Shown here: positions 1 to 15,000 of the stretch, piece by piece
How positions within the stretch are numbered: the stretch's first letter is position 1
How the letters are laid out: each line of letters begins with the position of its first letter
Assembly: GCA_033964015.1 (NCBI GenBank)
Contig: CM066917.1
Coordinates: forward strand, 26,071,951-26,135,950
Length of the DNA stretch: 64,000 nt
Direction of reading: 5' to 3'
DNA from: Scolanthus callimorphus
Lineage: Eukaryota; Cnidaria; Anthozoa; Actiniaria; Edwardsiidae
Made by a program: the position numbers and the translations under genes
Notes under the pieces: generated by a model
Told to the model about the DNA's origin: nothing
The model's database searches: none
Seen by the model: the letters and a program-made list of their open reading frames with translations, nothing else

Positions 1-3000
1 CCACTGTCCCAAAATCCAGTGAGTCGGTAGAGATACTCATATCAGGCATCGTAACAGTCGCTTTTAGTCTCAGGCCGTACAGGGGTCCTCCAAGGGTCAT
101 GACTGGGACCTGTGTGTCTATAGGTCCCATTGGAAGGCCTGCAGATCTGGGGTCAAATGTCACCATGAATTCGATACTTTCGTGGTCAGGACTGCCAGGC
201 AGGTTACGCACTCGGTCGAGTTCCACGTTAAACCCTGTACCTTGTAAGCTTTTGCGATCAGGAGCGAAGGAGACAGGGAAGAAGCCGTTATTGGTGACGC
301 GGATCACATGCGAGCGCATAGTGCCGAACACCACAAAGCCGAAGTCTAGCAGATAGCTAATCAGTTGAGCTCTGGAAGAATAACAGAAAAGGGAAAGTCA
401 GGCATAGTACAGGGTTAAAAATAACGGATGGAAGGATGGGGGACTGCCCAAGTCTATTTCAGCTCGGACATGAAGACTCGTGTTCGGCCAAAATGTCCGG
501 CCAGACAGAGATTTGACCGGACAACTTTGAATTTTGGACCGATATTGCCAGACGACTCTTATTTTTAGCCCTGCAGTACAACTATCGTGGATTTGAAAAT
601 CGGTAAATTGATTTTAGATGCATCTCGACGAGCGAGCTTACATTCTCTATCTTCTCTGCGAATTTCCTTTCATAGAAAGAGAGATCAACACAGAGAACGC
701 ACAAAACGGCAAGAAACAATATCAAGAAAAAATATCCGTGTCTAGTATAACAATTAATCATTTTACAGCAGTGGGCAAATAGAGACGCGATTATATAGGT
801 ACGCTTGACACGTAAGGCATAACAAAATAAGTTATAAGTTCTAGTTATTTTAGAGATTCGAGCAATGCTTGGCCAAAAATATTGTTACTAAAAAGTTTGA
901 TACCTATTGCCTTCACTTTGGTGTGATTTTGAAGGTTCCCATAATAAACAGTGGTAGTTCCACCATAAAATTATCATCGAGAGCCGAGAAACTTTAAAAT
1001 TTCAAAGTTTTCTAAAATTATACAGGGATGTATTTAGGATTGCAATTGGCAAATATTTTTCATGCTAAATGCAACATTTCTGTGAGCTTTGAATTGTATT
1101 TTCTCAGGTTCCCATGAGAATTGTTTGGCTGGACGATCACAGCTGATCGCTTCTATTCATATTTAAAAAACACCAAAACCAAATCAAAGGATATTTTTAC
1201 TTTTTAGTAACAAGGTTTTTGACCGCTTCGTGTTCAAATTGCTCGAAGTTCTAAAACAACCTGTCTTAATTGCTCTTAAAACACCACCCACGGAATTGAT
1301 CGCTTTCTACTTCATAACTGATAGTTTATGGAAGTCAAATGATATTTCCTTGAGAACCATATCGCAGATCGAAGAGATCAAGTTGTTGCAAATTTCCAAA
1401 AGAGCACTCTTCGCCAAGATATCTTTATTGTTTCTTTCAAAGTTCACAACGTCAAAACAAGATTGGCTTTCACGGTCGCGAGTACCTTGCTTGTTATCAA
1501 ACAACGATAAAAAAAACACTTAAGACAGGTCTTGTTCTCACCGAAAGGTCACATAATTTTTATATAAAAACCTGCATTGGAAAACAACCCTTGATAGAAG
1601 TTACAAGAGGAATCGAGGTGACGGTTGTCGAACGATTGTCCGGAAATGAATTCTAACAGTAGTTCCTTAGCGGTTCCAATGTGTGGGCTTAGCCATGCAA
1701 ACTCGAATATCGGTGTTACCAAACTGCTCGCCTTCACACTAATCTTCTTGTTTTCACTGGTTGGGAATATCTTTGTCATACGCAACGTCATTGGCCGGCG
1801 TTACGATGTGAACCTGACCTACGCACTGATCTTCAACATGGCGCTCTCTGACATGTGTGTACCGTTGTTGGCTATGCCCCGTGAATTGTATGAAGTACTA
1901 GCCCGCACTGGCGTCTGGCAGATTCGTGGCCACGCTGGCGAAGTAATCTGCAAATTGCTCTACTTCCTAACATACATGTCACCTTGCGTCTCTATTCTCT
2001 CCCTCTGTGGAATCACTTTCGAGAGATTCGTCGTTGTGGTGTACCCGATCAACAGGTTCAACTTGAGCGCAACGACAAAGCGACGGATCAAGATCGCGTT
2101 CCTGGTGTGTACCTGGCTTGCGCCAGTCATTTTCTTCGGGAACTACGTTTACACGTTCGCACTTGTCGAATGGGAAGGGAAGTCCTTCTGCGTGACGAGC
2201 TGGGAACCAACTTTTGATCAGGAGACATCGCGCATGGTATATTCCATTCTGATTTGGGTGTGCTTCTACCTCGTGCCGCTTTCCACGATGAGTGTCCTCT
2301 ACGCGATGATCATTTTCAAACTTCACAGAAGAAGGTCTGTACAAAACCGAGAGCAGGGAGGCCTTCCATCTCGACATTACCACCGACTAAGCCGCAGCAT
2401 TACAAAAATGGCCATAGCAATCGTGGTTGTTTTCACCGTATGCTTGTCACCTCAGCGTTGGGGTATCTTTCTGTCCGTCTTCTACCCAAACGTGATTTTT
2501 ACTTGTCAACTGGAAACCTTCTGGGTTGTAGCGAGGATAATGTCGTACTCCAATGCCGCGATCAACCCGTGGATCTATTATCATTTTGTCGACAACAACC
2601 ACCAAACACATCCAGCCGTCAGAGCTTTGATTCGCAATCGACAAGCGATGGTTAATATGAACATGCGAAGGAGAACGATTAGGGTCATGCAGGCAGTGGA
2701 CAGTGTGTGAGCTTGCCACGAGAACGGTCCCAGTGCAATGTAAAAAGGATGATCATAGTCTCCATCGCCATCGCCGCCGTCAGAGCTTTGATTCGCAATC
2801 AAGAAGCGACCGTCAATATGAGCATGCCAAGGGGAACGATTAGGGTGTGGACAGGACAGTGTGTGTTCTCGCAACGGTCCCAGTGCAATGTAAAAAGGAT
2901 CATAGTCTCCATCGCCATCGCCGCTGTCAGAGCTTTGATTGCAATCAACAAGCGACCGTCAATATCAGCACGCCAATGGGGAACGATTAGGGTCAGGCAG

Positions 3001-6000
3001 TGGACAGTATGTGATCTTGCAACGGTCCCAGTACAATGTAAAAAGGATCATAGTCTCCATCGCCATCGCCGTCAGAGCTTTGCGAAATGGAACGATCAGG
3101 GCCAGGCAGTGAAGGAAGTGAATGTAAAGAGGATCATAGTCACCATCGCCACAGCCAAGAGTAGTAGCAATAGTACTCGGACAGGCATCAGTCAATCAAT
3201 CTTTATTTGTTTATAATCAGGCACATATAATTATAATTAATCTATTTCTACTAATCCTAAGCTACAAGATGATTAGCTGCCCGCACAACAAAAGCTGCCT
3301 GCACAACGAAACAAATAAAACATATCTCTCCCTCCAGGGCTTAAAATAACGGCTGTAAGGTCGCCGGACATAATGACCGCCCATTCGACTGCCCATTCGA
3401 GCTCGATCATATCTCGTTTCTGACCGCTCATTTGTTGAAGTACCAAAATAGTATTCAGATTGCCTGCACGCGGCTGGCGGTCTCAGTGGATTATGAACGA
3501 ATGCAAAATATACAATTGTATTAAATAAACTATAGGATTTTACAAGGATTTCTAACACTTTCTAACACAGAAATTTCGTATCACAGCACACTTGAAGATA
3601 CGATATTTTCACACGTGAAATTATCAACTTTGCATGTGGGATGTTTTTCCTGATAAAATCCCATTGTTTTAAAAAATAAAGTGCTCTGGATTTTATAATA
3701 AACAGAATAATACATGGACGTTTGGATTAGACTACTGTAGATTTTCAAGACTGATTTTGGTTGATTGTGCTTGCTTTGAAATTTCGATTTTGGACAGACA
3801 TGCCGTGCTCTTATGTTTTGCGCTGAGCTTCTTTTATTAGCTTAATATGCCGAGATTATTCGAGATTTTATAGTTAATTGTAAATAAAAAGACTAAGCGC
3901 TTCTCGTACGCCATCGTGCTTTTACCACACTAACAGGTGTGTACCTTTTCTTAGGTGGCCTTTTCGGAGGGGGAGGGTTCAGGAAAAAAACAGGGTTTTT
4001 TAGTTCCAGAAACAATATTGTCCCGCGTGCAGCTAAAGAGATAACAAGTGCGCGAATGTTGCGGCAACAGTTAGTTGGTTTAGCAAGCGAAAAGTACAAT
4101 TCACGAGTGTGATACTTTGCCCGTCCATGTGTGTACTGAACAAACGACATTCACGCACACTCATTCACAAGACCATCATTATGGCAGCAGTGTTACGTAC
4201 CTTGGTTTCTGCTTCTTGGCAATTGTTTTAGTTGTAGTCTGAATCATGGACTGGGCCCGGGAAATATCCTGCTGCTCTAATGCATGCAGTTTCACGATCA
4301 GTCGTTCCATTTCCATCTGTAACTTCAGATCTCCCAAAGCCTGAAAATGCGAATGGTTAACATTCTGTCAAAACTCGCACAGAAAAACTTGTCGCAGGGG
4401 CGGATAGAGTGGAAATGATGGGGGGGGGGGGGCATTAGAAGACGAATTACGTGTAGAAATCTCTTAATAAACATCTAAAGACAAAATGTCAGATATGATT
4501 TACCAATTTCAATCGAGAAAATTGCTCTATATTCTCTAAATCAGCCGATGTAAATGGATGCTATCTCCGACTTGGTATGTTGCTATGCTGTCAAAATGGC
4601 AGCTGATACAGGCTCTTTAACAGTAATCTCGAAAGGTACGTTTGTCGTGCTCATTGGCTAACTTACGTGAACAGGAGCTCTGAACGACAGCTCTTCAGGC
4701 AGTTTAGAAGCTTCTGTATCTTTGCCCAGGTTTTCGCGTGCCTCTGTTGCTAGTTCCTGGTACCGGCCGTCCGATTTGTCCGAGGGTAGATCAAACATGA
4801 GACGCGGAAACACGCCCTCGCCACACAACGTGATCTTATCCGGCTCGAAATGAGCAACCCGCACCTAAAGATTATGACTGCATCAATTACAACTGTACAA
4901 ATTTTTAAATGTGAAGTAACAATAAAGGCATAAAGACATCAGGTTCCCTAAAAACGGTAAATCAGGAAAGAGTTTTAAAGTGAGTTTGCTCGACTTTTTT
5001 TCGCCACCAGCTTTGCTTGCGCGATATTTTTGTCTAGGTCAGAGACTTGCTCGAATTTGTTTTTGGGAATCACAGATGACTGTCGTGAGGAATTCGCAAT
5101 GACTTTGTACTCACTATACGTTTTATTCAGAATTGGTGTTATCACTTTGCGATTGGCTTCACTGCAGTCATATGAAATTCTCTCTATTCAATATATGTTG
5201 CTGTTCATTTAAAAAGTGCAACCCTAATCACTCGACTTTTAAGTTTGAGTTGAGCAGTCTTTCAAACTAAAAAAAAAATCAACGTGAAGGGGATTTGGAT
5301 ACGCAGTCTTAATATGCATAGATTTGTTTAGATTTTATTACTTCATTTTTAGACAGTCAATGATTCGTTTGAGAAGCTCGGCTTTGCCTCGTTTTTTCAA
5401 CCCACTTCTCGGTGTTTGGAAATCCTGATGAAACACGCTGTCTCGTGTTTGATATATTACTTCTCGCTCTCGTTAAAGTGAGAAAATACGAGACACAAAT
5501 CTCTCAAGTTGTCACGCAACATTGCTGCGTTGCAGTTTTTGCTCAATGCTGCGCGCGCTCATATTGGAAAAAAATTGACTTCGAATTCGAAAATTGCTCG
5601 GGAATCCAAATAGGAGTCCCTATGAAGTTTCTCATCCAATGTACCAAATTGTAGTTAGCCATACTTCTATGTTGCCAATCCTATCATTCAAAATAATACG
5701 CTTTAGTACTTCTGTGACGAATTTCGGTACAAAATAAACACAAACCCATGTTTACCTGAAAGTTTTTCTCAAACGTCTGTGGCACTCCAGGTAGATATCT
5801 CACGAGCAGGGACTGCTTGCTAAGCGCAGGAATATGACCCTGTGCTGGGGTGACGTTAGGTGAGCAGGGCAGAGGCTTAGCACCCGAGTCAACATTCAGC
5901 ACCACAAAGTCCAGTCCCACTTTCCCGGTGTTGTGAAGAATGATCTCGGCAACTGCGACCTGGTCGTACAGCTACGAAGAGAACAAGGAGGTGCGGTTAA

Positions 6001-9000
6001 AAATCGACTGCAGATTCGGTAGAGGCATTGATTGTACCCCACGTTACACCTCATAGTGTTTTTATCTATTATGAAGAGGATGGAATTGGATTGCGACTTG
6101 AATTATTTGCTTGTCAGGCAAGCGTGTGAGTGCCCCTTTAACTAGACGTCGTACCTGTTTCCCATAGTCTACAGTCTTCCTATCGAAGAAGTACTGTACG
6201 AGGGAGGCCTGCCCTCGCAGAGTGATATCATAGTCAGGTCCTCCATACACGGAACATCTCGCTACAGCCAAAGAGCTGATATTAGCGTGACCATAGAACG
6301 TGAACTGGATCTTCTGGGTCTCCATCGAGTGCAGGGTACTGTAGAGGGGTAGGATGTCGAACACCTAGAGACATGGTTACTATTAGTGTCAGGTACACCG
6401 GTACACCTATCCTCGCAAACATGATGGATTCCTCGTCAAACGCTAAAAGGGAACGGCTTTCTAGATTTTCATTCGCGAGATGTTAGACATTTAATTTTTG
6501 GTCATTTTCGCACTGCCTGATAGAGCAGATTTCGTATGACTGTGAAAAATGCCGCAGCAAAGTTGTGCCGTCCCGCTACCGTGACCGTGCAGCGACTACG
6601 CGATTTCATTGTGAATCTACAGCAGGCCAGATTCCATGCCGCCACCGTGACAGTGCCGCGCCATGTAGCGGCACTTTTCACAGTCATGCGAAATCTGCTC
6701 TTCATCGTTACAAATTGCAGTTACTGGAATCGTTATCATTGCTAGACAATGCCCGTAATGGCGAGCCCTATACAGCAGGCGCCAAGTTTGCACGCCCACG
6801 TATAGGAAGCTTTGTCGCCGCTCGTGAGTGAAAAAGCTAAATAGTTTAGTCGCTTTGTTTCTACCTGGCCAGAAAAAACAATAAATCTACCGGAATTTTA
6901 GCTGTTTTCAATGACTATTGTTAAAACGGAATTGCGTACTAAAATATTGTGGCAAAAAAGTTCAAGTTTTCCAGTCATAACATTGAAGTTTCAATGCCCA
7001 AACTTTGAAGTTTTACCTGCCCCCAGAACATGTTTCTATCGCGCGTGTAGACGGGTAGCAGCAACCAACGGTTAACTGTTAGACTTTGTGAGTCAGGTTT
7101 TCTCACTTGGTATGCCTTATATGTTACCATATTTTACCTCTTCGACACCAATAGTCATGGGATGGTATTCATGATGACCCCATGGTCCTGGGGGTTGCTG
7201 CATGACTACCCTCTCAGCTGATGCAGGGCGGGACCCCTCAGAGGACGGGGCAGGACTCCCCTCGGCCGAGTCTCTATCCTCTTCAGCCTCCTCCTCTACG
7301 GGGGGTGTTTGCTCTTCATCTTCCACATCACCTCCGATACCTGGAGAGGAAACGCCACAAGTGAGAATTGTATTTAAAGAGCCCGTGCTAGCCACTCCTT
7401 TGTATTGTTTTTGTTCGATATTAGAAGACGAATTACGTGAAGGAATCTCTACATAAACATCTAAAAGCAAAGTTTCATTGATTTACCAAATTCAATCGAG
7501 AAAATTGCTCTATGTTCTCTAAATCAGCCGATGGAAATGGATGCTTTTTCCGACTTGGTATGTTGCTATGCTGTGAAAATGGCGGCTGACACAGGCTCTT
7601 TAAATACACGATCGTTGGTAAGAACCATTGGCGCCAACACTTGCCACGTTTGTCGAACTTGGTTTGGAATTTTACATCTCGGCCGTAAATGCTGAACTTC
7701 CCATGAAACAAGATGGGAAAAGTTCTGCTTTCCCATGCCTATACATGTAAATTCTGAACACTGCCCATTCTTGTGTCATCGGGGAAATTCAGCTTTTCCC
7801 ATAAATGGGTTTCAAAATTTCGTATATAATATACAGGGAAATGTATTCCTTTCTGGGAATGCATTTCAGATTTCAGATGAGTGTCGAAATCTAAACGCAC
7901 AGTAAATACACTTAGCCAATCAAAAACGAAAGCCAGTCTTCAGGCGTTCCTATCTGATCAGATCTGAGCCAAAAATGTACCCTAGTCATGCACGATAGCA
8001 ACAAAAGTGAGGTTCTGCTTCACTCAGAGGAGCGTTTTGGTCAGCGCTGAACTCTAACATGCAAACAGATATTGTTGAGCACTATCAAGGCGACTGAAAT
8101 TGGTTGCTCAGGTGAGCAATTCGATATATCAAAATTTTTACTTGAGTCCGAGGCTCTGGAGAATAAAACAAAAGAAATTGCATCCGCATCGAAGGATAAA
8201 TAACTGATTTCTTTTCTTTTATTCCCTGAGCTTCGTATCCAAGTGAGAATTTTAATATATCTAAATTGGTCTGCTGGTATTTGACTGACCTTCATCCTCG
8301 TCTTTGTTCTCGAATCCCACGGTGCTATCGATAAAGCACCACTGATACTTGACATCCATGGGACTGTGGTTGGTGACCGACACGATTTTCGTCACTTCCG
8401 TGTCGTTCAAAATACATCCGAAATCCACCTGTAGTACACCCACATGACATTAGAGGTATTCATTAAAGTGCATATGAAACGAAATCATTTTTTACATTTT
8501 TCAACACATCGTTTTTAAAGTAAGCACTGCAGGTTTGAAAGAATTTCGGTAAAATGCTGCAATGTTATGGCCGTTCAAAGTTATGTAGTTTGCTGTGATC
8601 TCTGGCTAGCACACTAGGCAATCAAGATATCAGGTGACACTGTTTTGTGACGTAATTTTCTTTCTACACTACAAGGCGAGATTAAAGAAAATGACGAATT
8701 CGGCTTCTTATACACTTCAGATATGCAGCAGGAAATTAAAATAAAGACAGCTTAAGGAAAACATTTCTATCTCCATACTATAGTATACAAGTTAGGGTTT
8801 TAGCGTGATTGCGGTCATAGTCTTTGTACAGAAGCAAACAAAATAATAATTATATTACTCGCATGCTAATACGCTAGCAACAAAACTCATGAATTTATGA
8901 GCGCACAGCTTCGCGGCTATTTATCAAATCTTTCTCAAACTTGGTCAGCATGTTTATAATGATCTATCTAGAGATCCGAAAACGGATTTCGTTTCATATG

Positions 9001-12000
9001 CACTTTAACACAGCATCTAGCTACACAATATCGCAAGTTATAACGCTTATTTTGCCTTGCCATACAATCAGTAACCGCGAGTATTATTATTTCTATATAA
9101 CCTCACCTCATCCATCTCGAATGTCAGGTTTGGGAAGAACACTTCACCTTTTAACTTCACGAAGTCCTATCATAAGGAGAACAAAACAAATGGTGAGTAT
9201 GCAGCATAAAGAGAGTGCGATTGAGAAATGCGCTATTGACCAGCTTTGAAGCAGAAGAATCCTTTTTCTAATGGGAACCAGAAAAATACCCCGTCAGCTT
9301 CTGGCATAAAGTTTAAAACTTTTTAATTACCAAAATTTTCTCACAGAAACAAAATGGAAAGCAAACTTCATCGACTTTAAATTGTTAGCTCAGCAACATA
9401 AATATTTGTTGCGGGCTTCCTGTGTCAGCAGGCGCGCGCCAAAATTGGCGGGAAAATCCCAGCCAAACAGAAACGTTCCTCGCAAAGACCAAACGGAACT
9501 TTACAGTTAAAATAGATACTCAGAAGGGGCGACTTCTACCTGCTGTGGATGTTCCTCAAAAGTGAGCTCCAGAAAACCCTCCGCTACACGCGTGACGCTG
9601 TCTTCCTTGTACGAGGGGTCAAACTGGATAAGAACCGGCACGCTTTCGTCTACCGCTAGTGACAACAACTGTCGAGATCATATATAGATCAGTATGATAT
9701 CCCTCAGTATGATATCAAGGGAAACATACACAACATGAGCAGGATACTCAGCCTAGTCCCTGGCGTTCTGATCTGGGCGGGTTCCCTGTGGTTAGGTTGT
9801 GACGTCACGGGGAAAGTGGCAGTGACTAGAGCGCACGCACACATCCAACAGTTTACCGGTTTACTTCTCACTACCTTTCCCACCCACAAGGAACGCCTGG
9901 GACGAAGCTGCAGAATATTCATTTTGCGCAAAGAAAAATCTGTATCAGACGTCCAAAAAAGAGACTGAGATGGCGACATAGACGATGAATATGAAGATAT
10001 TTCAGCAAAGAATGCCTTTGCCTACCGTCTCTGAGGTCTGTCTGTTCAACGGCGCCCATCGAGCGTCATCCACCAGTAGTTGGAAAGGGTGCATGGTCTT
10101 GAGCTGTACGTTGAGTGGTAGGGAAGACACGTTGTGCATCATCACTTGCTTCGTCTCCAACTCCAAGGTACTCTCCGGGTACTAACAAGAGGAAGAAATG
10201 TTGGATTCTGTCGCGCCAAACAGGAGGGAAGCAAAATGGTCCAGATGCAGGCAACAAGGTCCAGTGGTTAGGGCGCTAGCCTCGGAATCCGGAAATCCCG
10301 AGTTGGAGACCCGCTCTGGTCAATCTTTGTTTTTTTGTATATAGCCAAGTGGTTCGCCTCCCGAGATGTTGATGATTATAACAAGTTTTTTGAGGGAAAG
10401 TCGAGCGGCGCAACGATTATCGTAGTTGCTTGGATGGCAACGATGGAGGGAGGAATAAGAACCAAAGACAAGGGAGTGGGCTAGCTATGGATGGGCAACT
10501 GGCTAGCTGGTCATCATGATGTGCAAGTACCAAGGTTATTAGCTTAATGAATTCCGCTGAGTATGATGTGGAAAATTATTCAGATCGAGGGGGTGTTATC
10601 CATCGAGGCCGAAGGCCGATAATTAACCATTATCCTGCGAGATTGCGCAGAATATCGTCTGATACTTAGCCGACGAGGGACGAAGTCCCGAGTTGGCTAA
10701 AATCAGACCATATTCTGCAAAATCGAGCAGGATAATGGTTTTATTATTCAGCACATCGATAGCACAAAAAAAAACGAAAAAAATGACTTTTGTGTATTAT
10801 TTACGAGCTCAAAACATCATATTTTCCTCAGAGACGGATATCACAGGATAGCTGTCATGTACAGAAGACAGCTATTGGCGTTCCAATGACTATTTGGGCA
10901 GTGCATCGATGTGCTGAATAATAATAATTATTATGGCATACTGCACCTCAGAGATAACCACGTGCGCGGAATGTTGGTAATGAACATATATATCTTACCT
11001 TCATGACCGTGAAGTCCACCTCTCGCTGTGAGAACTCAAGCAGTGGGCTGATAAAGTCCGCAGACACATCAACCTTCATTATTTTCTCTTTCCCTGTACT
11101 GGTACCAATGATTGCGTGACAGATCATGCGTTCCTTGATAGACTGAGGCCTGAAAAGAGTCACGTAGTAAAAACGTCACACAATTACTGGGTTTCAAACA
11201 GCTAAATAAATCACAATACTGATATAAGGTAGTATATCCTTTTCAAGTGATTAACCGTAGGCAAAAAGCGCAGCGCGCAGTTACCCAAAACACTTGATTT
11301 TAAAAACCTAGGTAGGCCTGCGCAGGTAGAGGCATGCTACTACAGCAGAGCAGCCGGCTGCAAAAGAAAAAACCCACGCCCGACATGCAAATTTCGTAGC
11401 TTCAAAGCAAGTTAGTTTCTTCGCCAAGCCAAAAAGTAGATTAGTGGCTATTAAACGTGAAGAAGCCACCGGAGCTCCGGTGGCCGCCGGCTTGTTCTGA
11501 CAGCTCTGCTACAGGTGAGTAGCATATTTTGTAGTCCAGCGACTCCCGCATTTGCACCACAAACGTTACCAAACTAGGAGTCATGCACGTACTTATCTGA
11601 AAATCCCTTGAGCGTCACTTCCTGGCTTTCTCCTGGGTGGAGCACTAGTCTGTCTGGAGTTAGTGAGAAGATCGGTTTTGGCGGCTCCACTGGAGGAGGC
11701 ACACCCTATGAGAAAAAAGTGACTCATTAGAGCAGATTGCGTATGACTGTGAAAAGTACCGCGACAAAGTTGTGCCGCGCCGCGACCGTGACCGTGCCGC
11801 GACTACGCGATTTCATTCCGCATTTTACAGCAGGGCAGGTTCCGTGCCTCGACCGTGCCGTGTTGCGGCACTTTTCATAGTCATACCAAATCTGCTCTAT
11901 TCATCAGAACGGATTTCAGATTGCCATGAGTAAGTTGCAATTACATCGCCCATCGCCCACTGGGTCGCGTTTTACCAGCCATAACATCTGGTCGCCAGCT

Positions 12001-15000
12001 GATGACATGAGAAAATAGTTCAGTTAAAGCCCAGTACCTGCGCCAAAACTCACTTAAGTAGCTATTTGTTTTATACTGGATTGGATAAGGTTTTCAAGCC
12101 ATTTTTGATTGCCAAGACCACAGAGAAGGTTTGGTGGCAATTGTTAGTCAAGGCCGCACTGCCCAGCTGGTCACACCTTCAAACCTATGTTTTATTCAGA
12201 ATTGGTGTATTCACAAAATGTCATCTGCCCCGGCCGGGAGAAGGTTTGGTGGCCATTTTTAGTCGCCAAGACCGCACGGACCAGCTGATCACACCTTCAA
12301 ACCTACAGGTTTTAATCAGAATTGGTGTATTAACAAAATGTCCTCTGCCCCGACCGGGAGAAGGTTTGGTGGCAATTGTTAGTAGAGACCGCACTGGCCA
12401 GCTGGTCACACTTCAAACCTTCCTTGACTTCTCACCTGATATCTCATGTCGTCTGGGTTGTAGTCCGATCTCTTCTTGGCCTTGTAAGGGTGGAACCCCT
12501 CTGTGGTCCAGTAGATTTGCTGTGGCCTCCTGCCTCTGTTTGTCAGGCAGAACTCCCTCAGGCAAGGCTGGCAACTGAACTGAGGTCCTAGTCGCACCGC
12601 GGGAGCTAGTGGCGGATCGCTCACTATTGTCGTGCCTGATCCATATGCAGTCAGACTCACGGTCTGTATCTGACTGTCAGTGATGTTGATTGATAGTTTC
12701 TCATGGAATCTGCATCACGATAGTGAAAAGAAATGAAGCTCTTTTGTCATAAGTTTGAAAAACAAATGGATCCTTATTCTTGGCTTTCAGTTACCACGCG
12801 ATAGCGCGTTTCTCGTAGGGTTTGAACGACCGCGATTTGTTGCGGTAAACTGCCGCCGCCATGAACGTGCTCCTGCTGAGGTGCATAAATATGGCTGCTA
12901 AATTAGCAGCCTTCTAAAATGCCTACAAATAACAAGAATATCGACCAAGATTTTATTTAGATGTTTCATAATAACTGAATTAACATGATGGATCCTTTCA
13001 ATCTAAAGAACAAAGTGAATTTAGATGTGCGAATCCGTTGTTGTCGTTGTCGTTGTTGTTGTTGTTATTATTATTATTCTTATTATTATTATTTAGAGAA
13101 ATAGTGTACGATAAGCGACTGTTGTTGGGTGACTCAAAATGCCTTCATCAAACTTTAGTTACAAAGTTTCAAAGCATTTCCATGGCGTCACGTGAAAGCC
13201 AAGAATACTGACGCCATTTTTGTTCCCGTCCTTCCTGTTTTACTTGTACAAAACTGTGGTAGGGCTCACCTGACTGTATCATCGACAATAGCTGTAACCA
13301 ACAGCTCTAGCACTTGCTCGGGTGCGATGACACCTTGGCTTGGCTCGACGGTAAACAGTGAGTTTGGTCGAACCTGAAATGATGAAGTGAAGTAAGGTTA
13401 TATAATAAGTTAACATTGTTATCGCTAACTCAGACGTTGTGAGATCAGATGTGCACTGGTTTTAGTACGTACTCCCTTGTTCTCAACATTGTGCGAGAGG
13501 AAATTTTCATGTGAACAGTAAAAATTCGCGGTCCTGATCGGCCACGACATTGTTTTTTCACTCACACGAAATTTCCTCTACATCACGTGTTTATGATAGC
13601 AAGACGATTGTCAGCGACAGCTTAAATGTTTAAGTTTTATCTAAATATCATGCGTGATCTTAGAAAGAAGAATATCAACAAAGCCAAAGCACGACAAACC
13701 AAGACAAACCAGGAACAATCCCATCCATACTAACCATGGAGCAAGAGTATTGTGCTGGGATTAGAGACTCGTTAGATAGCCTGACCGACTTGCTGACCGG
13801 GGTGAGTACGGGTATCGTGCTGTAGTCGATGTGAGTGGGTGTCACGTGAACTACTGGGCCCTCCCCGACACAGTGAACCATCACCGCCTGGGAATATGAA
13901 AACAACGCAATTATTAGCTCGTGGAAATGAATGATTATGTGAATTACAATAACGTAATATCATGTGACCACCCTTCTCCTTTTCTCTTTTCAGCAGATTC
14001 CTTTCCTAGGTTTGGTGCCCAGTTTGGATGCATAACAAGATTGTTCATCCTGTCGCCCGTGGGCCTGCTAACACTGCAGGGAGCGAGCGAGTGATCTCAA
14101 GTCCAGTGAAAAGCGGATTTCAGATAACTGTTGTGAGTAATTGGTAATTACTTTGTAGTCGATCCTATAGGTTTTATTCAGAATTGGTGTAATCACTTTG
14201 AGTTTGGTTTAACTACAGTCGCATGAAGGCGATCACGATCAAGGAGCACAGGTTCTGTTGCGAATAAAGCAGATTTCGCATGACTATGAAAAGTGGCGCG
14301 AAACCGACGCGGTCGCGGCACGGAACCTGACCTGCTGTAGATACGGAATTAAATCGCGTAGTCGCGGCGCGGTCACGGTCGCGGCACGGCACAACTTACT
14401 TTGTCGCGGCACTTTTCACAGCCATACGAAAACTGCTCTAGATTATTCTCTTTGGCGGCACACTTTATTACTCCCCTGTCTTGCAAATGGAGCGTCGCCA
14501 ACGTGACGTCTATATGAATTTGGCATAAGTCTTACCAATGGCTGATCACTGCTCCCAAATATCATAAAATATGCGGTGGTTCCAATCTCCTCGAGACACT
14601 CAGCTGTGATCTGAAAAGCTACTTCTTTCATCGAATGGGGATGGATCACGCCCTAAAAACAAAATAATCCCAACTACGTTATAATGGTATGCATGAAATG
14701 GAAAATTTGATGAACGTTAGTTTTACCTTTGGTTCTGGACTTGAATAAAGTATCGGAGTTCCATCGTCAACGACCTGGAAGAATGAAGCTTTCAGTTCAC
14801 GTTGTTGTTGTTGTCGACGTCGTTATTGTTGTTCTTCTTGTTGATGATAATAATGACGGTTAAGCTCATGATGATGTTTGAAGATGAGAAGGACAACGAA
14901 AAGGAGGAGAAGGAGGGTGGAGGGGAGAATGGAGGATGGAGGATGGGAAGGAGGAGGACCAGAATTGGAGGATGGAGGAAGGAGGAAGACGGAGAGGCCA

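Noticed and set aside
1979..2383. 134-codon frame antisense to the first receptor
   Set aside because: Shadow of the receptor coding sequence; the receptor frame explains the conservation.
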